From Sphingobacterium thalpophilum (GTDB lineage: Bacteria > Bacteroidota > Bacteroidia > Sphingobacteriales > Sphingobacteriaceae): a DNA stretch of 64,000 bases. The position numbers and the translations under genes are program-made. The notes under the pieces are model-generated. The model was not told the DNA's origin. It saw only the letters and a program-made list of their open reading frames with translations, and ran no database searches. Shown here one piece after another: positions 23,141-33,760 of the stretch (positions are counted from its first letter, which is position 1; each line of letters starts with the position of its first letter). The DNA lies in NCBI GenBank assembly GCA_945868825.1, contig CAMBMM010000004.1:62001-126000 (forward strand), read 5' to 3'.

Positions 23141-24644
23141 TTAATTTCAGAATTTCTTCGACATATTTTCGCTCGTTGGCCAAACGAGGTACCTTATGTT
23201 GTCCGCCTAGTTTTCCTCTATTTTTCATCCAGGTGTAAAAGGTACCGTTAGGAGCTTGGTGAATTTTAGGTAGGCCTAAGGCCATATCTTTATACCGCTT
23301 AGCATCGTAGTCGGAGTTTAGTTCCCGCAGGTGTTGATCTAATATTTCGGTGAAACGAATAAGGTCTTTAGGTGCCTCTTCAAATTCAATAATCCACTCG
23401 TGGGCACCAGCCTCGTTGTCTTTAAAATAAATAGGGCAGGCGGTATATTCTTTAATAGCACTAGTTGTTTCGGCACACGTTTTAGCCAAGGCTTTTTCGG
23501 CATTGTCAATAATCAATTCTTCGCCAAAAGCATTTATAAAATGTTTGGTACGCCCCGTAATTTGAATGCGGTAAGGCGATAGGGACGTAAATTTAATGGT
23601 GTCGCCAATGAGGTAGCGCCACAAGCCGGCATTGGTAGAAATAATAAGCGCATAGTTTTTATCCAACTCCACCTCGTTTAAGCTTAAGGTTTTTGGCTGT
23701 TCGTCATCAATATGCTCCATGGGTAAAAACTCGTAGTAAATACCGTAATCTAGCATTAGTAGCAATTCTTCGGAATTGGATAAATCCTGTATACCAAAAA
23801 ATCCTTCTGAGGCATTGTAGGTTTCCAAATAATACATTTGGTCTGACGGAATGAGTTGTTTGAACTGTTCTCGGTAAGGGGTGAAATTCACCGCACCATG
23901 AAAATACAATTCCAAATTTGGCCAAACTTCTAGCAAGTGCGATTTGCCACTCAACTCTAAAATGCGTTTAGCAAGCACCACATTCCAAGTAGGCACTCCC
24001 GAAATATTGGTTACGTTTACATCGATGGTAGCTCTTGCCATTTTCTCTATTTTTTCTTCAAAATTTTCGAGAAGGGTAATCGATTGGTCGGGTGTACGAT
24101 AAAATTCGGCCCAAATGGGTAAATTTTTAATCAATACGGCAGATAAATCGCCGTAGGAGGCATCTGTATTAAGCTGATTAACCTTAGAACTCCCACCTAA
24201 AACCAAACATTTACCTGTAAATATTTTGCTTTCGGGGCGGTTATTGCAGTATATAGAAAGCAAGTCTTTGCCTCCTTTATAATGGCATTCTTCTAATGAT
24301 TCTTCGCTTACCGGAATAAATTTACTACGGTCGTTAGTGGTGCCGGACGACTTGGCAAACCATTTAATTTCAGAGGGCCACAATACGGCTTGTTCTCCGG
24401 CCAACATGCGCTCAATATAAGGTTTTAGGGTATCGTAGGTTTGTATGGGCACTCTATTCTTAAACTCGTCTGACGATTTAATGTCGGCATACCCATAAGT
24501 TTTGCCCCACTCGGTATTTTTAGCGGTATCTACTAAATTATGCAACCATTCTTCTTGTACTTCATGCGGATATTTCATGAAAAGCTCAATCTGATGCATA
24601 CGCTTTTTCATAATCCAGGTAAAGAAAGAGTTGACTAAAGTCAT
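23124..24644 (-). CDS. GH3 auxin-responsive-promoter family protein (acyl-adenylate ligase-like)
   Basis: 506 aa. GH3 proteins are ANL-superfamily adenylating enzymes; plant members conjugate amino acids to hormones, and bacterial substrates are mostly unknown. Visible: KWFAKSSGTTNDRSKFIPV near 98-116 (ATP/P-loop motif), the YNASEGFFGIQD segment near 285, and RYLIGDTIKF near 345. It is the last gene of recJ-lptB-GH3, 11 nt after lptB. The neighbourhood suggests an envelope-related role, but that is a guess. Confidence 0.88.
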   Translation of the reverse strand: MTLVNSFFTWIMKKRMHQIELFMKYPHEVQEEWLHNLVDTAKNTEWGKTYGYADIKSSDEFKNRVPIQTYDTLKPYIERMLAGEQAVLWPSEIKWFAKSSGTTNDRSKFIPVSEESLEECHYKGGKDLLSIYCNNRPESKIFTGKCLVLGGSSKVNQLNTDASYGDLSAVLIKNLPIWAEFYRTPDQSITLLENFEEKIEKMARATIDVNVTNISGVPTWNVVLAKRILELSGKSHLLEVWPNLELYFHGAVNFTPYREQFKQLIPSDQMYYLETYNASEGFFGIQDLSNSEELLLMLDYGIYYEFLPMEHIDDEQPKTLSLNEVELDKNYALIISTNAGLWRYLIGDTIKFTSLSPYRIQITGRTKHFINAFGEELIIDNAEKALAKTCAETTSAIKEYTACPIYFKDNEAGAHEWIIEFEEAPKDLIRFTEILDQHLRELNSDYDAKRYKDMALGLPKIHQAPNGTFYTWMKNRGKLGGQHKVPRLANERKYVEEILKLISALS

Positions 24645-24655
24645 GCTGATTTTTA

Positions 24656-25387
24656 CTAAACCTTCTTTCTGAGTTCGAAATTCTGGCCTAAATAAAATTT
24701 ACGAGCCAATTCGTTGCTTGCAATTTCTTTAGGAGTACCGGTCAGCATAATCTTGCCTTCGGCAAGTAGGTAAGCCCTATCGGTGATAGACAAAGTTTCT
24801 TGCACATTATGGTCGGTAATTAAAATACCAATGTTGCGTAATTTTAATTTGGCTATAATAGACTGAATTTCTTCTACCGCAATAGGGTCAACTCCTGCAA
24901 AGGGCTCATCGAGTAAGATAAATTTAGGGTCGGCGGCCAATGCTCGGGCAATTTCGGTTCGTCTGCGTTCTCCTCCAGAGAGTAAATCGCCACGGTTTTT
25001 ACGAACTTTTTCGAGGCTAAATTCTGCTATTAATTCTTCTAATTTGGCTTTTTGTTCTTCTTTAGAAAGCTCGGTCATTTCTAAAATGGCCATAATATTA
25101 TCCTCTACCGTTAACTTTCTAAAAACGGAGGCTTCTTGCGCCAAATAGCCAATTCCCTTTTGTGCCCGGCGGTACATGGGGTCTTCGGTAATGTCTTCAT
25201 CTTCCAAATAAACATGCCCTTCATTAGGTTTAATTAACCCCACTATCATATAAAAAGAAGTGGTTTTTCCGGCACCGTTAGGCCCCAATAAACCCACAAT
25301 TTCGCCTTGGGCAACTTCAAACGACACGTTGTTTACTACCGTTCGTTGCTTATATTTTTTTATAAGGTTTTCTGCTTTTAAAATCAT
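24656..25387 (-). CDS. lptB: Lipopolysaccharide export ABC transporter ATP-binding protein
   Basis: LptB powers extraction of LPS from the inner membrane with LptF, LptG and LptC. 243 aa from ATG 25387 ([12 protein letters not shown]). Walker [11 protein letters not shown]-loop in [12 protein letters not shown], signature [16 protein letters not shown], Walker [13 protein letters not shown], and switch His ITDHNV. A longer frame up to 25456 exists, but the 25387 ATG overlaps the recJ stop as ATGA, a typical coupled start, and matches family length. LptB-type ABC proteins often stand alone, as here. Confidence 0.95.
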   Translation of the reverse strand: MILKAENLIKKYKQRTVVNNVSFEVAQGEIVGLLGPNGAGKTTSFYMIVGLIKPNEGHVYLEDEDITEDPMYRRAQKGIGYLAQEASVFRKLTVEDNIMAILEMTELSKEEQKAKLEELIAEFSLEKVRKNRGDLLSGGERRRTEIARALAADPKFILLDEPFAGVDPIAVEEIQSIIAKLKLRNIGILITDHNVQETLSITDRAYLLAEGKIMLTGTPKEIASNELARKFYLGQNFELRKKV

Positions 25388-27102
25388 AACACGTTGTTGC
25401 CCTCTAAAATACGAATGTCTTTGATGTTTAACTGAATGTTTCGTCGATCTTTCCAACTATTTTCTTCAATACTAAAACACATATCGAAGCTTTTGCTTCT
25501 TGATAGGGTTTCTTTGAGCTTTCCTAAGCCAAACCCAATGCAGTCGAAAACGTTTGAATCGCCTTGTTTTACCTGCATTTTTAAGTGTTTATCGCCTACA
25601 ATGCCAATGGCCCCTGCTAGTTCTACGCCGTTGGCTCTAAAAACCGGCGACATGTTTTGTGGACCAAAGGGCTCGAACTGAGAAAGAATGCGAAAAAATT
25701 TGGCATCAATTTGCGCTAAATTCAAAGGCGAATCTATGCTGATTTCTGGTACCAATAATTCTTCCGAAATACTAGCCGAAACCACTTCTTCGAAACGTTG
25801 TTGAAATGCTGGCACATTTTCTGCTTTCATGGTAAGTCCAGCGGCATATTTATGCCCGCCAAATTGCTCCAATAAATCGGTGCAGGCTAATAATGCTTCA
25901 TACAAATCAAAACCTAACACCGAACGGGCCGAACCCGCAACCATGCCGTTAGATTGGGTAAGTACAATGGTTGGGCGGTAATATTTTTCGGTTAAGCGGG
26001 AGGCCACAATGCCGATAACGCCTTTATGCCAGCCTTCGTTAAATACTACGGTACTTTTGCGTATTTTAAAATCAACACCTGATTCTAATTGTGCCAAGGC
26101 TTGTTCGGTAATATCGCTATCGTGTTCGCGGCGTTCGTCGTTGTGTATGTCAATCAGTTTGGCAATTTCTAGGGCTTCTGTTTGGGTGCTGCAACTCAAT
26201 AAACGCACGGCTTGCTTGGCATCGGCAATGCGGCCGGCGGCGTTTATCCGAGGCCCTAATTGAAACACGGCATCCGAAAGCGTGTAATAAGGTTTTTGCT
26301 TCGCAATACTTCTTAGGGCGGCCAAGCCAGCACATGGCTGTTCGTTTAGGCGTTTCATGCCAAACCAAGCTAAGGTTCGGTTTTCGCCACTAATGGGAAC
26401 AATATCTGCAGCTATGCTTACGGCCACCAAATCTAAATAAGCTTCTAAGTCCTCAAAAGGTAAGTCGTTTTTTTGCGAATAGGCTTGTATTAATTTAAAT
26501 CCAATACCACAGCCTGCTAATTCTTTATAGGGGTAGCTACAATCGCTGCGTTTCGGATCTAATACAGCCACCGCATCTGGTAAGTTTTGGCCGGGTAAAT
26601 GGTGGTCGCAAATAATAAAATCTACAGCTTTTTCTTTGGCATAGGCCACATGATCTATAGATTTAATGCCGCAATCGAGTGCAATAATTAAGCTGAAATT
26701 ATTTTCAGCTGCATAATCAATGCCCTTGTAGGAAATACCGTATCCTTCCAAATAGCGGTCGGGAATGTAATATTCTAACAGAGTATAGTATTTGCTGAAA
26801 AAGCTATAAACGAGTGCCACAGCCGTGGTACCATCGACATCGTAATCGCCAAAAACGAGTATTTTTTCTTGTTGGGCAATGGCTTGTTCAATGCGTTCAA
26901 TGGCTTGTTCCATATCCTTCATTAAAAATGGATCGTGTAGGTGATGGATATTGGGTCTGAAAAAATCACGGGCTTCGTCATAGTTATGCACTCCTCTTAA
27001 AACCAAGAGCTTAGCCAATACCTCATTTATTTGTAAAGAGGCTTGAAGCTCAGGGATGAGTTCGGGAGTAGTTAGCGGGATTTCTGCCCATCTTTTTTGC
27101 AT
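25384..27102 (-). CDS. recJ: Single-stranded-DNA-specific 5'-3' exonuclease RecJ
   Basis: 572 aa, the standard length. DHH-family nuclease used in RecF-pathway recombination and repair. Motifs: [13 protein letters not shown] near 80, ALDCGIKS near 143, the DHH motif CDHHLPGQ near 165, [19 protein letters not shown] near 275, and DHHA1 GGHKYAAGL near 418. A C-terminal OB-like domain follows. First gene of recJ-lptB-GH3. recF also lies in this window. Confidence 0.96.
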   Translation of the reverse strand: MQKRWAEIPLTTPELIPELQASLQINEVLAKLLVLRGVHNYDEARDFFRPNIHHLHDPFLMKDMEQAIERIEQAIAQQEKILVFGDYDVDGTTAVALVYSFFSKYYTLLEYYIPDRYLEGYGISYKGIDYAAENNFSLIIALDCGIKSIDHVAYAKEKAVDFIICDHHLPGQNLPDAVAVLDPKRSDCSYPYKELAGCGIGFKLIQAYSQKNDLPFEDLEAYLDLVAVSIAADIVPISGENRTLAWFGMKRLNEQPCAGLAALRSIAKQKPYYTLSDAVFQLGPRINAAGRIADAKQAVRLLSCSTQTEALEIAKLIDIHNDERREHDSDITEQALAQLESGVDFKIRKSTVVFNEGWHKGVIGIVASRLTEKYYRPTIVLTQSNGMVAGSARSVLGFDLYEALLACTDLLEQFGGHKYAAGLTMKAENVPAFQQRFEEVVSASISEELLVPEISIDSPLNLAQIDAKFFRILSQFEPFGPQNMSPVFRANGVELAGAIGIVGDKHLKMQVKQGDSNVFDCIGFGLGKLKETLSRSKSFDMCFSIEENSWKDRRNIQLNIKDIRILEGNNVL

Positions 27103-27109
27103 ATCTTTG
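27102..27109 (+). promoter_or_regulatory. -7 element TATCTTTG of the MBL hydrolase gene
   Basis: Exact TAnnTTTG match on the plus strand, 43 nt before GTG 27153. Its first base is the start codon of the divergent recJ gene. Confidence 0.5.
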
Positions 27110-27152
27110 TGCTGCGTTTATCGCCTAAATATACTAAAACGAACCCTATACC

Positions 27153-27920
27153 GTGATTATTTTTCCGCTTGATGAAGGTTTTTATTCTGTAGACAACAGC
27201 AAAAAATTTATTCCCTTTAATCCAGAGCTACACGATACCAAAGATCGACCAGCTTCTTTATTTGTTTACGTTCGGCCTTTTTTGGTACAAACGGCTAGCG
27301 ATTTAATTTTGATTGATACTGGCCTGGGCTACGAAAATGAACAAGGTAATTTGTATTTGCATGAGCATATTCGAGCTGCAGGTTTTTCTCCAGATGATGT
27401 AAGCTTGGTATTAATGTCGCACCTGCACTTTGATCATGCCGGCGGTATGGTACAAAACAAAGACAGTCGTACGGTGTTGAGTTTTCCCAATGCCGAATAT
27501 GTGATTCAGCGGGGAGAGTGGGAAGCGGCGTATAGCAAGCCATCGGCTTCTTACCATACCGATATTTTTGATGTGGTACAACGCAGCGGCAGCATTCGTT
27601 TTGTAGAAGGGAATGGTCAATTGAACAAAAATATTCGATTTGAAGTAAGTGGCGGACATACCGAATTTCATCAGGTATTTATGATTGAAGAATCAGGCGA
27701 AACCCTCTTTTTTGGCGGAGATGTAGTGCCCGAGCCCGAACAATTGATCCGAAAATTTATGGCCAAATACGATTTCAATCCTCGTAAAACTATGGAACTT
27801 CGCGAAGCCTACGGAAAACAGGCTGCCGAAGGCAATTGGATCTGTTTGTATTACCATGCGAAAAGCAAGCCTTACTCCAAGGTAGACTTTAAGGATGATA
27901 CTTTCCAAATTCTTTCCTAA
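27153..27920 (+). CDS. MBL-fold metallo-hydrolase
   Basis: 255 aa from a GTG start; no upstream ATG lies in this frame after the promoter. Metallo-beta-lactamase fold with the metal motif SHLHFDHAGG (HxHxDH) near residues 89-98. A second metal His lies in VSGGHTEFHQ near 170 and the bridging Asp in FFGGDVVPEP near 190. Resembles the lactonase/glyoxalase-II-like group; the substrate cannot be deduced. It stands alone, divergent from recJ and convergent with yceI across a terminator. Confidence 0.87.
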   Translation: MIIFPLDEGFYSVDNSKKFIPFNPELHDTKDRPASLFVYVRPFLVQTASDLILIDTGLGYENEQGNLYLHEHIRAAGFSPDDVSLVLMSHLHFDHAGGMVQNKDSRTVLSFPNAEYVIQRGEWEAAYSKPSASYHTDIFDVVQRSGSIRFVEGNGQLNKNIRFEVSGGHTEFHQVFMIEESGETLFFGGDVVPEPEQLIRKFMAKYDFNPRKTMELREAYGKQAAEGNWICLYYHAKSKPYSKVDFKDDTFQILS

Positions 27921-27925
27921 CAAAA

Positions 27926-27955
27926 AAAGCCCCATTCATTGCTGAATGAGGCTTT
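27926..27955. terminator. Terminator between the MBL gene and yceI
   Basis: Hairpin AAGCCCCATTCA / TGAATGAGGCTT. The seven-base A run on its left makes a strong T tract for the minus-strand yceI transcript. It may also act for the MBL gene. Confidence 0.75.
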
Positions 27956-27975
27956 CTAATATAACTTAAATCTAC

Positions 27976-28563
27976 TTATTTGCTAGCAATTAGCGTAATG
28001 TCAAGCGTAAATTCATCATCTATAGCTTTGTCGCCAATGCTATCGAAAAAGCTTTTAGAACCGTAACGGATATCGTATTTGGTGCGGTCTACTTTTACGC
28101 CTTTAGCTACTGCAGTTAGGCTATTGCCTTTTACAGCCAAGGTAGCAGGAAATGAAAGTGCTTTGGTAATGCCTTTAATGGTTAAGTTACCACTAACAGT
28201 AAGTTTACCAGCAGCAGCAGGTGTTACTTTGGTAATTACAAAATTGGCAGTGGGAAATTTCTCTACGCCAAAAAAATCGTCGGCTTTTAAGTGACCCTCT
28301 AATCGAGCACCTGCACCATCGGTACTGGTAATGGTAGTCATGTCGATAGTGAAAGATCCTTGAGTTAAATCAGTGCCGCTCAAACTTAATTCGCCACCAG
28401 CTAGTTTTATGGTACCGCTGTGTTCGCCGGTTACTTTTTTACCATTCCAAAGAACAATTGATTTTTTTGTGTCTACTTTAAACGTAGTAGCTTTTGGTGC
28501 AGTAGTAAATGCAAAACCTACAAAGGTTAGGCCTAGTACTACCATAGATAAGATTTTTTTCAT
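27976..28563 (-). CDS. YceI family periplasmic protein
   Basis: 195 aa with a Sec signal (ILSMVVLGLTFVGFAFT). YceI proteins are lipocalin-like barrels that bind polyisoprenoid-type lipids. Family marks: FKVDTKKSIVLWNGKKVTGEHSG near 28-50, LEGHLKADDFFGVEKFPTA near 105, and the terminal IDDEFTLDITL. The FFDSIGDKAIDDEF block is typical of the Bacteroidota version. Monocistronic, promoter at 28588-28595. The exact ligand is unknown. Confidence 0.9.
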   Translation of the reverse strand: MKKILSMVVLGLTFVGFAFTTAPKATTFKVDTKKSIVLWNGKKVTGEHSGTIKLAGGELSLSGTDLTQGSFTIDMTTITSTDGAGARLEGHLKADDFFGVEKFPTANFVITKVTPAAAGKLTVSGNLTIKGITKALSFPATLAVKGNSLTAVAKGVKVDRTKYDIRYGSKSFFDSIGDKAIDDEFTLDITLIASK

Positions 28564-28587
28564 ATGCTGATTAATTTTTTAGTTATA

Positions 28588-28595
28588 CAAACATA
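28588..28595 (-). promoter_or_regulatory. -7 element TATGTTTG of yceI
   Basis: Exact TAnnTTTG match on the minus strand, 24 nt before the start codon. Confidence 0.55.
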
Positions 28596-28655
28596 GGGAA
28601 TATAAAAAGATGTTTAAACAACTACTCCTATTTATTAATAATTTTATAATACAAA

Positions 28656-28687
28656 AACGGCGTTCCAATTTAAATTGGAACGCCGTT
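28656..28687 (-). terminator. Perfect 32-bp palindromic terminator of gcvP
   Basis: Two 16-nt arms (AACGGCGTTCCAATTT and its exact complement) with no loop mismatch, followed on the minus strand by a T run. It lies 24 nt beyond the gcvP stop. Confidence 0.85.
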
Positions 28688-28711
28688 AGTTCCATTATAT
28701 TATAGACAAAT

Positions 28712-31582
28712 TTATACGTAGCTCTCTATTGGAGGACAAGCACAAATCAGAGTACGGTCGCCATGGGTATCGTTTACCCGGCCTACCGAAGGCCAAAATT
28801 TGCGGTCTGCTACATAAGGCAATGGGAAAGCTGCAGTTTGACGAGAATACGGATGTGCCCAGTCATCGGCAGTAAGTACCGCAGCTGTATGAGGTGCATT
28901 TTTTAATGGATTGTTCATTTTATCCGCTGTGCCTTTTTCTACAGAATCAATTTCTTGACGGATAGCAATCAAGGCATCGCAAAAACGATCTAGTTCATGC
29001 TTCGGCTCAGATTCGGTAGGTTCTACCATTAAGGTGCCCGCTACCGGAAAAGAAACGGTTGGTGCATGAAATCCGTAGTCCATTAAGCGTTTGGCAATAT
29101 CGGTTACTTCTACGCCAAAGTTTTTGAAGGCACGGCAATCTAAAATCATTTCGTGAGCACAACGGCCGTTGGCCCCGGCGTACAATACCGGATAGCTTTT
29201 TTCTAAACGGACTTTCATGTAGTTGGCGTTTAAAATGGCGTATTTGGTAGCATCGGTTAAGCCTTGGCCACCCATCATGGCAATATAGGCATGAGAAATT
29301 ACCAAGATAGAAGCCGAGCCCCATGGTGCTGCAGAAACTGCAGGAATAGATTTTTCGCCCCCTATAGCTACTACGGTATGCCCCGGTAAATAAGGAACCA
29401 AGTGTTTAGCTACACCAATTGGGCCCATACCTGGGCCACCGCCACCGTGCGGTATGCAGAATGTTTTATGCAAGTTTAGGTGACACACATCGGCACCAAT
29501 TGCCGCCGGACTAGTTAAGCCAACTTGTGCATTCATGTTGGCGCCATCCATATATACTTGCCCACCATGCTGGTGAATGGTAGCACAAATTTGAATAATT
29601 GATTCTTCAAATACCCCGTGAGTAGAGGGGTAGGTAACCATTAAACACGATAAATTTTTACTATGTTCTTCGGCTTTGGCTATTAAATCGGCTACATCTA
29701 TATTTCCTTTTTCATCACAAGCAACTACTACAATTTGCATGCCTGCCATGGTGGCTGATGCTGGGTTGGTGCCGTGTGCCGATGATGGAATTAAGGCCAC
29801 ATGTCGGTGTCCTTCGCCACGATCGTGGTGGTAGGCTCTAATAACCATTAGACCTGCGTATTCGCCTTGGGCACCAGCATTTGGTTGTAAGCTCATGGCG
29901 GCAAAGCCGGTAATTTCGCTAAGCCATTGGTTTAATTCATCAAATAGTTGCATGTAGCCACCCACCTGATCGGTTGGCGCAAATGGATGCATATTGCCAA
30001 ATTCTGGCCAAGTAACGGGCACCATTTCGGTGGTGGCGTTTAGCTTCATGGTACACGATCCTAATGCAATCATAGAATGGCAAAGCGATAAGTCTTTGGC
30101 TTCTAAAGATTTCATATAACGCAATAATTCGTGCTCTGAATGGTGCGAATTAAATAACGGATGGCTTAGGTAGGCCGATGTGCGGGCCAATACCTTTGGG
30201 TAGTTTTGTATTACACCGCTTGCTATTTTCTCTAAATCTAAGTCGTGGATAGTTTTGCCTTTTACTTTGGCAAATAAACGTACCAAGGTCTCAATATCGG
30301 CAAGCTGTGTAGTTTCATCAATAGAGATGCTAGCACTAGTACCTTGGTAGTGGAAATTGACTTCGTTGTTTAATGCTTCGCCATGTATAGGTCCGCATAA
30401 ATCACCCAACTCAAAAGTAAGCGTATCAAAAAAGTGGGTATTGGTTTGGGTATAGCCTAATTCTTTTAAGGCAGCAGCCAATACGCTAGCTAAACCGTGT
30501 ATGCGTTCTGCTATTAATTTTAATCCTTTTGGACCGTGATACGTGGCATACATACCGGCCATAATGGCTAATAAAGCTTGTGCGGTGCAAATATTAGAGG
30601 TGGCTTTATCTCTACGGATATGTTGCTCACGGGTTTGTAAAGCCATGCGCAAGGCATAATTACCAGCACTATCAATGGTTACACCGATAATACGGCCAGG
30701 CATAGAACGCTTGTATTCTTCTTTAGTGGCAAAAAATGCTGCATGTGGTCCGCCAAAACCCATTGGAATGCCAAAACGTTGGGTAGAACCTACTACGATA
30801 TCGGCTCCCCATTCTCCAGGAGGAGTTAATAGGGTAAGGCTCATAATATCGGCCACAACTGTTAATTTAACTTCTTGTTGCTGGGCTTTTTCTGCAAAAT
30901 TACGGTAGTCATACACTTCGCCATTTCTGGCAGGATATTGTACCATGGCCCCAAAGAAATCTTGGTTGAGTACAATGTCTTGATGATTGCCAATGACTAA
31001 TTCGATACCATAAGGTGCCGAACGAGTACGTAACACATCAATAGTTTGAGGAAAAACAGCTTCGGAAACAAAGAAACGTTTAGCCTCATCGCGACTACGC
31101 AAACTGTATTGCATAATGAGGGCTTCTGCCGCTGCAGTACTCTCATCTAATAAAGAGGCATTGGCAATTTCCATCCCTGTTAAATCCAACACCATAGTTT
31201 GGAAATTTAATAAGGCCTGTAAACGTCCTTGTGCAATTTCTGCTTGGTAAGGAGTGTATTGGGTGTACCAGCCTGGATTTTCTAAAATATTTCGTTGAAT
31301 TACACCCGGAACCTGTACGCCATAATAGCCTTGCCCAATGTATGATTTGAACACCTTGTTTTTGGAAGCCGTTTGTTTAAGCTGACTTAAATAATTTGCT
31401 TCACTAAGCGGTTCGGGTAAGCGAAGTGCTTGCTTTAATCGGATGTTGGCCGGAACGGTTTGGTCAACTAATTCGTCAATTGATTTTACACCGATGGTTT
31501 TTAACATCGCCTGCGTATCTGCCGAATTAGTTGCAATATGTCTGTGTTGAAATTTTTCCTGATAGGTTACGTTTGTGCTCAT
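28712..31582 (-). CDS. gcvP: Glycine dehydrogenase (decarboxylating), P protein
   Basis: 956 aa, the fused full-length form. The PLP-dependent P protein decarboxylates glycine and passes the aminomethyl group to the lipoyl arm of the H protein. The PLP lysine lies in [17 protein letters not shown] near residue 710; [12 protein letters not shown] and [11 protein letters not shown] are also diagnostic. It has its own promoter and terminator; gcvH and gcvT are not in the window. lipA at the window start supplies the lipoate cofactor. Confidence 0.97.
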   Translation of the reverse strand: MSTNVTYQEKFQHRHIATNSADTQAMLKTIGVKSIDELVDQTVPANIRLKQALRLPEPLSEANYLSQLKQTASKNKVFKSYIGQGYYGVQVPGVIQRNILENPGWYTQYTPYQAEIAQGRLQALLNFQTMVLDLTGMEIANASLLDESTAAAEALIMQYSLRSRDEAKRFFVSEAVFPQTIDVLRTRSAPYGIELVIGNHQDIVLNQDFFGAMVQYPARNGEVYDYRNFAEKAQQQEVKLTVVADIMSLTLLTPPGEWGADIVVGSTQRFGIPMGFGGPHAAFFATKEEYKRSMPGRIIGVTIDSAGNYALRMALQTREQHIRRDKATSNICTAQALLAIMAGMYATYHGPKGLKLIAERIHGLASVLAAALKELGYTQTNTHFFDTLTFELGDLCGPIHGEALNNEVNFHYQGTSASISIDETTQLADIETLVRLFAKVKGKTIHDLDLEKIASGVIQNYPKVLARTSAYLSHPLFNSHHSEHELLRYMKSLEAKDLSLCHSMIALGSCTMKLNATTEMVPVTWPEFGNMHPFAPTDQVGGYMQLFDELNQWLSEITGFAAMSLQPNAGAQGEYAGLMVIRAYHHDRGEGHRHVALIPSSAHGTNPASATMAGMQIVVVACDEKGNIDVADLIAKAEEHSKNLSCLMVTYPSTHGVFEESIIQICATIHQHGGQVYMDGANMNAQVGLTSPAAIGADVCHLNLHKTFCIPHGGGGPGMGPIGVAKHLVPYLPGHTVVAIGGEKSIPAVSAAPWGSASILVISHAYIAMMGGQGLTDATKYAILNANYMKVRLEKSYPVLYAGANGRCAHEMILDCRAFKNFGVEVTDIAKRLMDYGFHAPTVSFPVAGTLMVEPTESEPKHELDRFCDALIAIRQEIDSVEKGTADKMNNPLKNAPHTAAVLTADDWAHPYSRQTAAFPLPYVADRKFWPSVGRVNDTHGDRTLICACPPIESYV

Positions 31583-31606
31583 TTATGTGCGTACTAGTTG
31601 GTGTAG

Positions 31607-31614
31607 CAAAGGTA
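31607..31614 (-). promoter_or_regulatory. -7 element TACCTTTG of gcvP
   Basis: Exact TAnnTTTG match on the minus strand, 24 nt before the start codon. Confidence 0.55.
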
Positions 31615-31676
31615 TAATTTAGCGCTTATAAAGCAATAAATTCTTGTTCGCAAAATCTCCTTTTAAGGTCAAATTT

Positions 31677-32735
31677 CTAGCTTATTTGAATGAGTGCAGT
31701 TGTGCTATCGGCTGGGAATAATTCGCCGAAAGATTTTCTATTTTTTTCGGGAATATTTAGGGTTTCTAATAATTTTTCGAAATTCTCTGTAAAAGCAGGA
31801 TCAATAGCCACCAATAGCCCACCACTTGTTTGTGGATCAGCTAAAATGGTAGTTCTAATGCTTAATTCTGGGCCTTCGTTAATTTTATGGCCATAGCTAG
31901 CCCAATTGCGGTTGGTTCCACCCGGAATGCACTTTTGTGCTAGGTATTCATCCAATACGTCTAGTTTGGGTACCTTATCGAAATTAATACGTACTTGTAA
32001 ATTACTTCCTTCGCACAGTTCGCTGAGGTGCCCTAATAGCCCAAAACCTGTTACATCGGTCATAGCCTTTACGTACTCTAGTTTGCCAAACATTTCTCCA
32101 GCTTCGTTCAATTTAGCCATTGATTCGGGAGCGATGTGTTGATGCTCGGGTTTAAGAATGCCTTTTTTCTGGGCCGTGGTTAATATGCCTACGCCAAGGG
32201 CCTTGGTTAAATATAATTTACAGCCAGCGGTTGCTGTGGAGTTTTGTTTTAAATTTTTAATGTCTACCAATCCGTTTACAGCCAAGCCAAATACCGGTTC
32301 GGGGCAATCGATACTATGTCCACCGGCTAAACTAATGCCGGCTTCGGCACAAATTGATCGGGCACCTTCTAATACTTTTTGGGCTACTTCTGGTCCCAGC
32401 TTATCAACAGGCCAGCCTAAAATGGCAATGGCCAATACCGGCTTTCCGCCCATGGCGTATACATCGCTAATGGCATTTGCCGAGGCGATTCGACCGAAAT
32501 CGTAAGGGTCATCTACAATGGGCATGAAAAAATCGGTGGTAGAAATTAGGGCTGTTCCATTGCCTAAATCAAAAACTGCTGCATCATCACGGGTAGCGTT
32601 CCCCACCAATAAACGGGCATCGGCAGGTTGTTTAATTGGGCTATGCAGCATTTTATCTAATATTGCCGGGCTAATTTTGCAGCCGCAGCCGGCGCCATGC
32701 GAATATTGGGTAAGTTTTATGGATTCGTTGCTCAT
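31677..32735 (-). CDS. selD: Selenide, water dikinase
   Basis: 352 aa. Makes selenophosphate from selenide and ATP. The catalytic site reads GAGCGCKI (residues 15-22), so this is the cysteine form, not a selenoprotein. ATP/Mg residues are in [20 protein letters not shown] and [17 protein letters not shown] and [13 protein letters not shown] are further marks. It overlaps the mnmH stop by 4 nt (ATGA). That linkage, with no selA or selB in view, suggests the selenophosphate goes to tRNA modification. Confidence 0.96.
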   Translation of the reverse strand: MSNESIKLTQYSHGAGCGCKISPAILDKMLHSPIKQPADARLLVGNATRDDAAVFDLGNGTALISTTDFFMPIVDDPYDFGRIASANAISDVYAMGGKPVLAIAILGWPVDKLGPEVAQKVLEGARSICAEAGISLAGGHSIDCPEPVFGLAVNGLVDIKNLKQNSTATAGCKLYLTKALGVGILTTAQKKGILKPEHQHIAPESMAKLNEAGEMFGKLEYVKAMTDVTGFGLLGHLSELCEGSNLQVRINFDKVPKLDVLDEYLAQKCIPGGTNRNWASYGHKINEGPELSIRTTILADPQTSGGLLVAIDPAFTENFEKLLETLNIPEKNRKSFGELFPADSTTALIQIS

Positions 32736-33760
32736 TTGATCGTGTTTGCTTTTTCTAAAATGGGTTTTACATTAGTATCATCTGCGGCTAGTGTGCCTGC
32801 TAATTCATAAATACTGCATTCTTCCCGCATATTTTGCCCGTTTTTATAAGTCTTATCATAATAGACTAAAACTAAGCGAATAAAATCCGACATGCGGTTT
32901 TCTTCGATGGCTAAAATGGCATCTCTAGTTTGCTCAGGCCCTAAGCGTTTGCCAATGCGCTGGGTGCATTCAACCAAAAAATCAGGATTTAGTTTGCCAT
33001 ATTCTTGGGTTAAAAAACGAATGCGTTCTTCTATTGGGATGTTTAGTTTTATTAGCGGAGCGGCTCTCATTTGATCCCATAGTGGGTTCGGGACGGCGCA
33101 CTTGCCTATAGTTCGGCTTTCATCTTCTAGCCAAAGAATTTTGTTTTTATCAATTTTACATATTTGATACGCTAGGTTATTTTCGAATTGCTCTTGACTG
33201 GGTTGTACGAGAGTGCCCATACTTCCATAAGATGAGCCTTGGTGTTGTGCCAGGTCTTCGAGGTCAATTACTTGTTCACCAGTATTTTTTATTTGATTTA
33301 GTATTTGGGTTTTACCCGATCCCGTCATTCCGCCTAGAATGAGGATATTGAATGTTTGGGAGAACTGGCTTAATGCCCATTGGCGGTAGCTTTTATATCC
33401 ACCTTCGAGTAGGTACACTTCAAATCCATAGAGATTTAATGCCCAAGCCATGGCGCCGCTTCTCATGCCACCCCGCCAACAATGCAAGGCAATTTTTTTA
33501 TGTGGAGCAATCCTTAATGCCTCTTTAATAAAGCCGCTCCATTTGGGGCCAGTAAATTCAAAACCTAGTAAAATAGCTTCTTCTCGGCCTATTTGCTTGT
33601 AGGTAGTACCCACCTGCACCCGCTCTTCATTAGTAAAAATGGGTAGGTTATGCGCCTGGGGTATATGTCCTTGATCAAATTCTGCAGGAGTTCGCACGTC
33701 TGCTATTGGTATTGTGGGAGCAAGTGCAAGAAATTCCTCAATTTGTATAGTACGGATCAT
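32732..33760 (-). CDS. mnmH: tRNA 2-selenouridine synthase (SelU/MnmH)
   Basis: 342 aa. Replaces sulfur by selenium at the wobble 2-thiouridine of tRNA-Lys, -Glu and -Gln. An N-terminal rhodanese domain carries the active-site Cys in [14 protein letters not shown] near residue 93. A P-loop GMTGSGKTQ lies near 143. It overlaps pdxJ upstream and selD downstream, each by 4 nt (ATGA type), so all three genes are translationally coupled. Confidence 0.95.
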   Translation of the reverse strand: MIRTIQIEEFLALAPTIPIADVRTPAEFDQGHIPQAHNLPIFTNEERVQVGTTYKQIGREEAILLGFEFTGPKWSGFIKEALRIAPHKKIALHCWRGGMRSGAMAWALNLYGFEVYLLEGGYKSYRQWALSQFSQTFNILILGGMTGSGKTQILNQIKNTGEQVIDLEDLAQHQGSSYGSMGTLVQPSQEQFENNLAYQICKIDKNKILWLEDESRTIGKCAVPNPLWDQMRAAPLIKLNIPIEERIRFLTQEYGKLNPDFLVECTQRIGKRLGPEQTRDAILAIEENRMSDFIRLVLVYYDKTYKNGQNMREECSIYELAGTLAADDTNVKPILEKANTIK

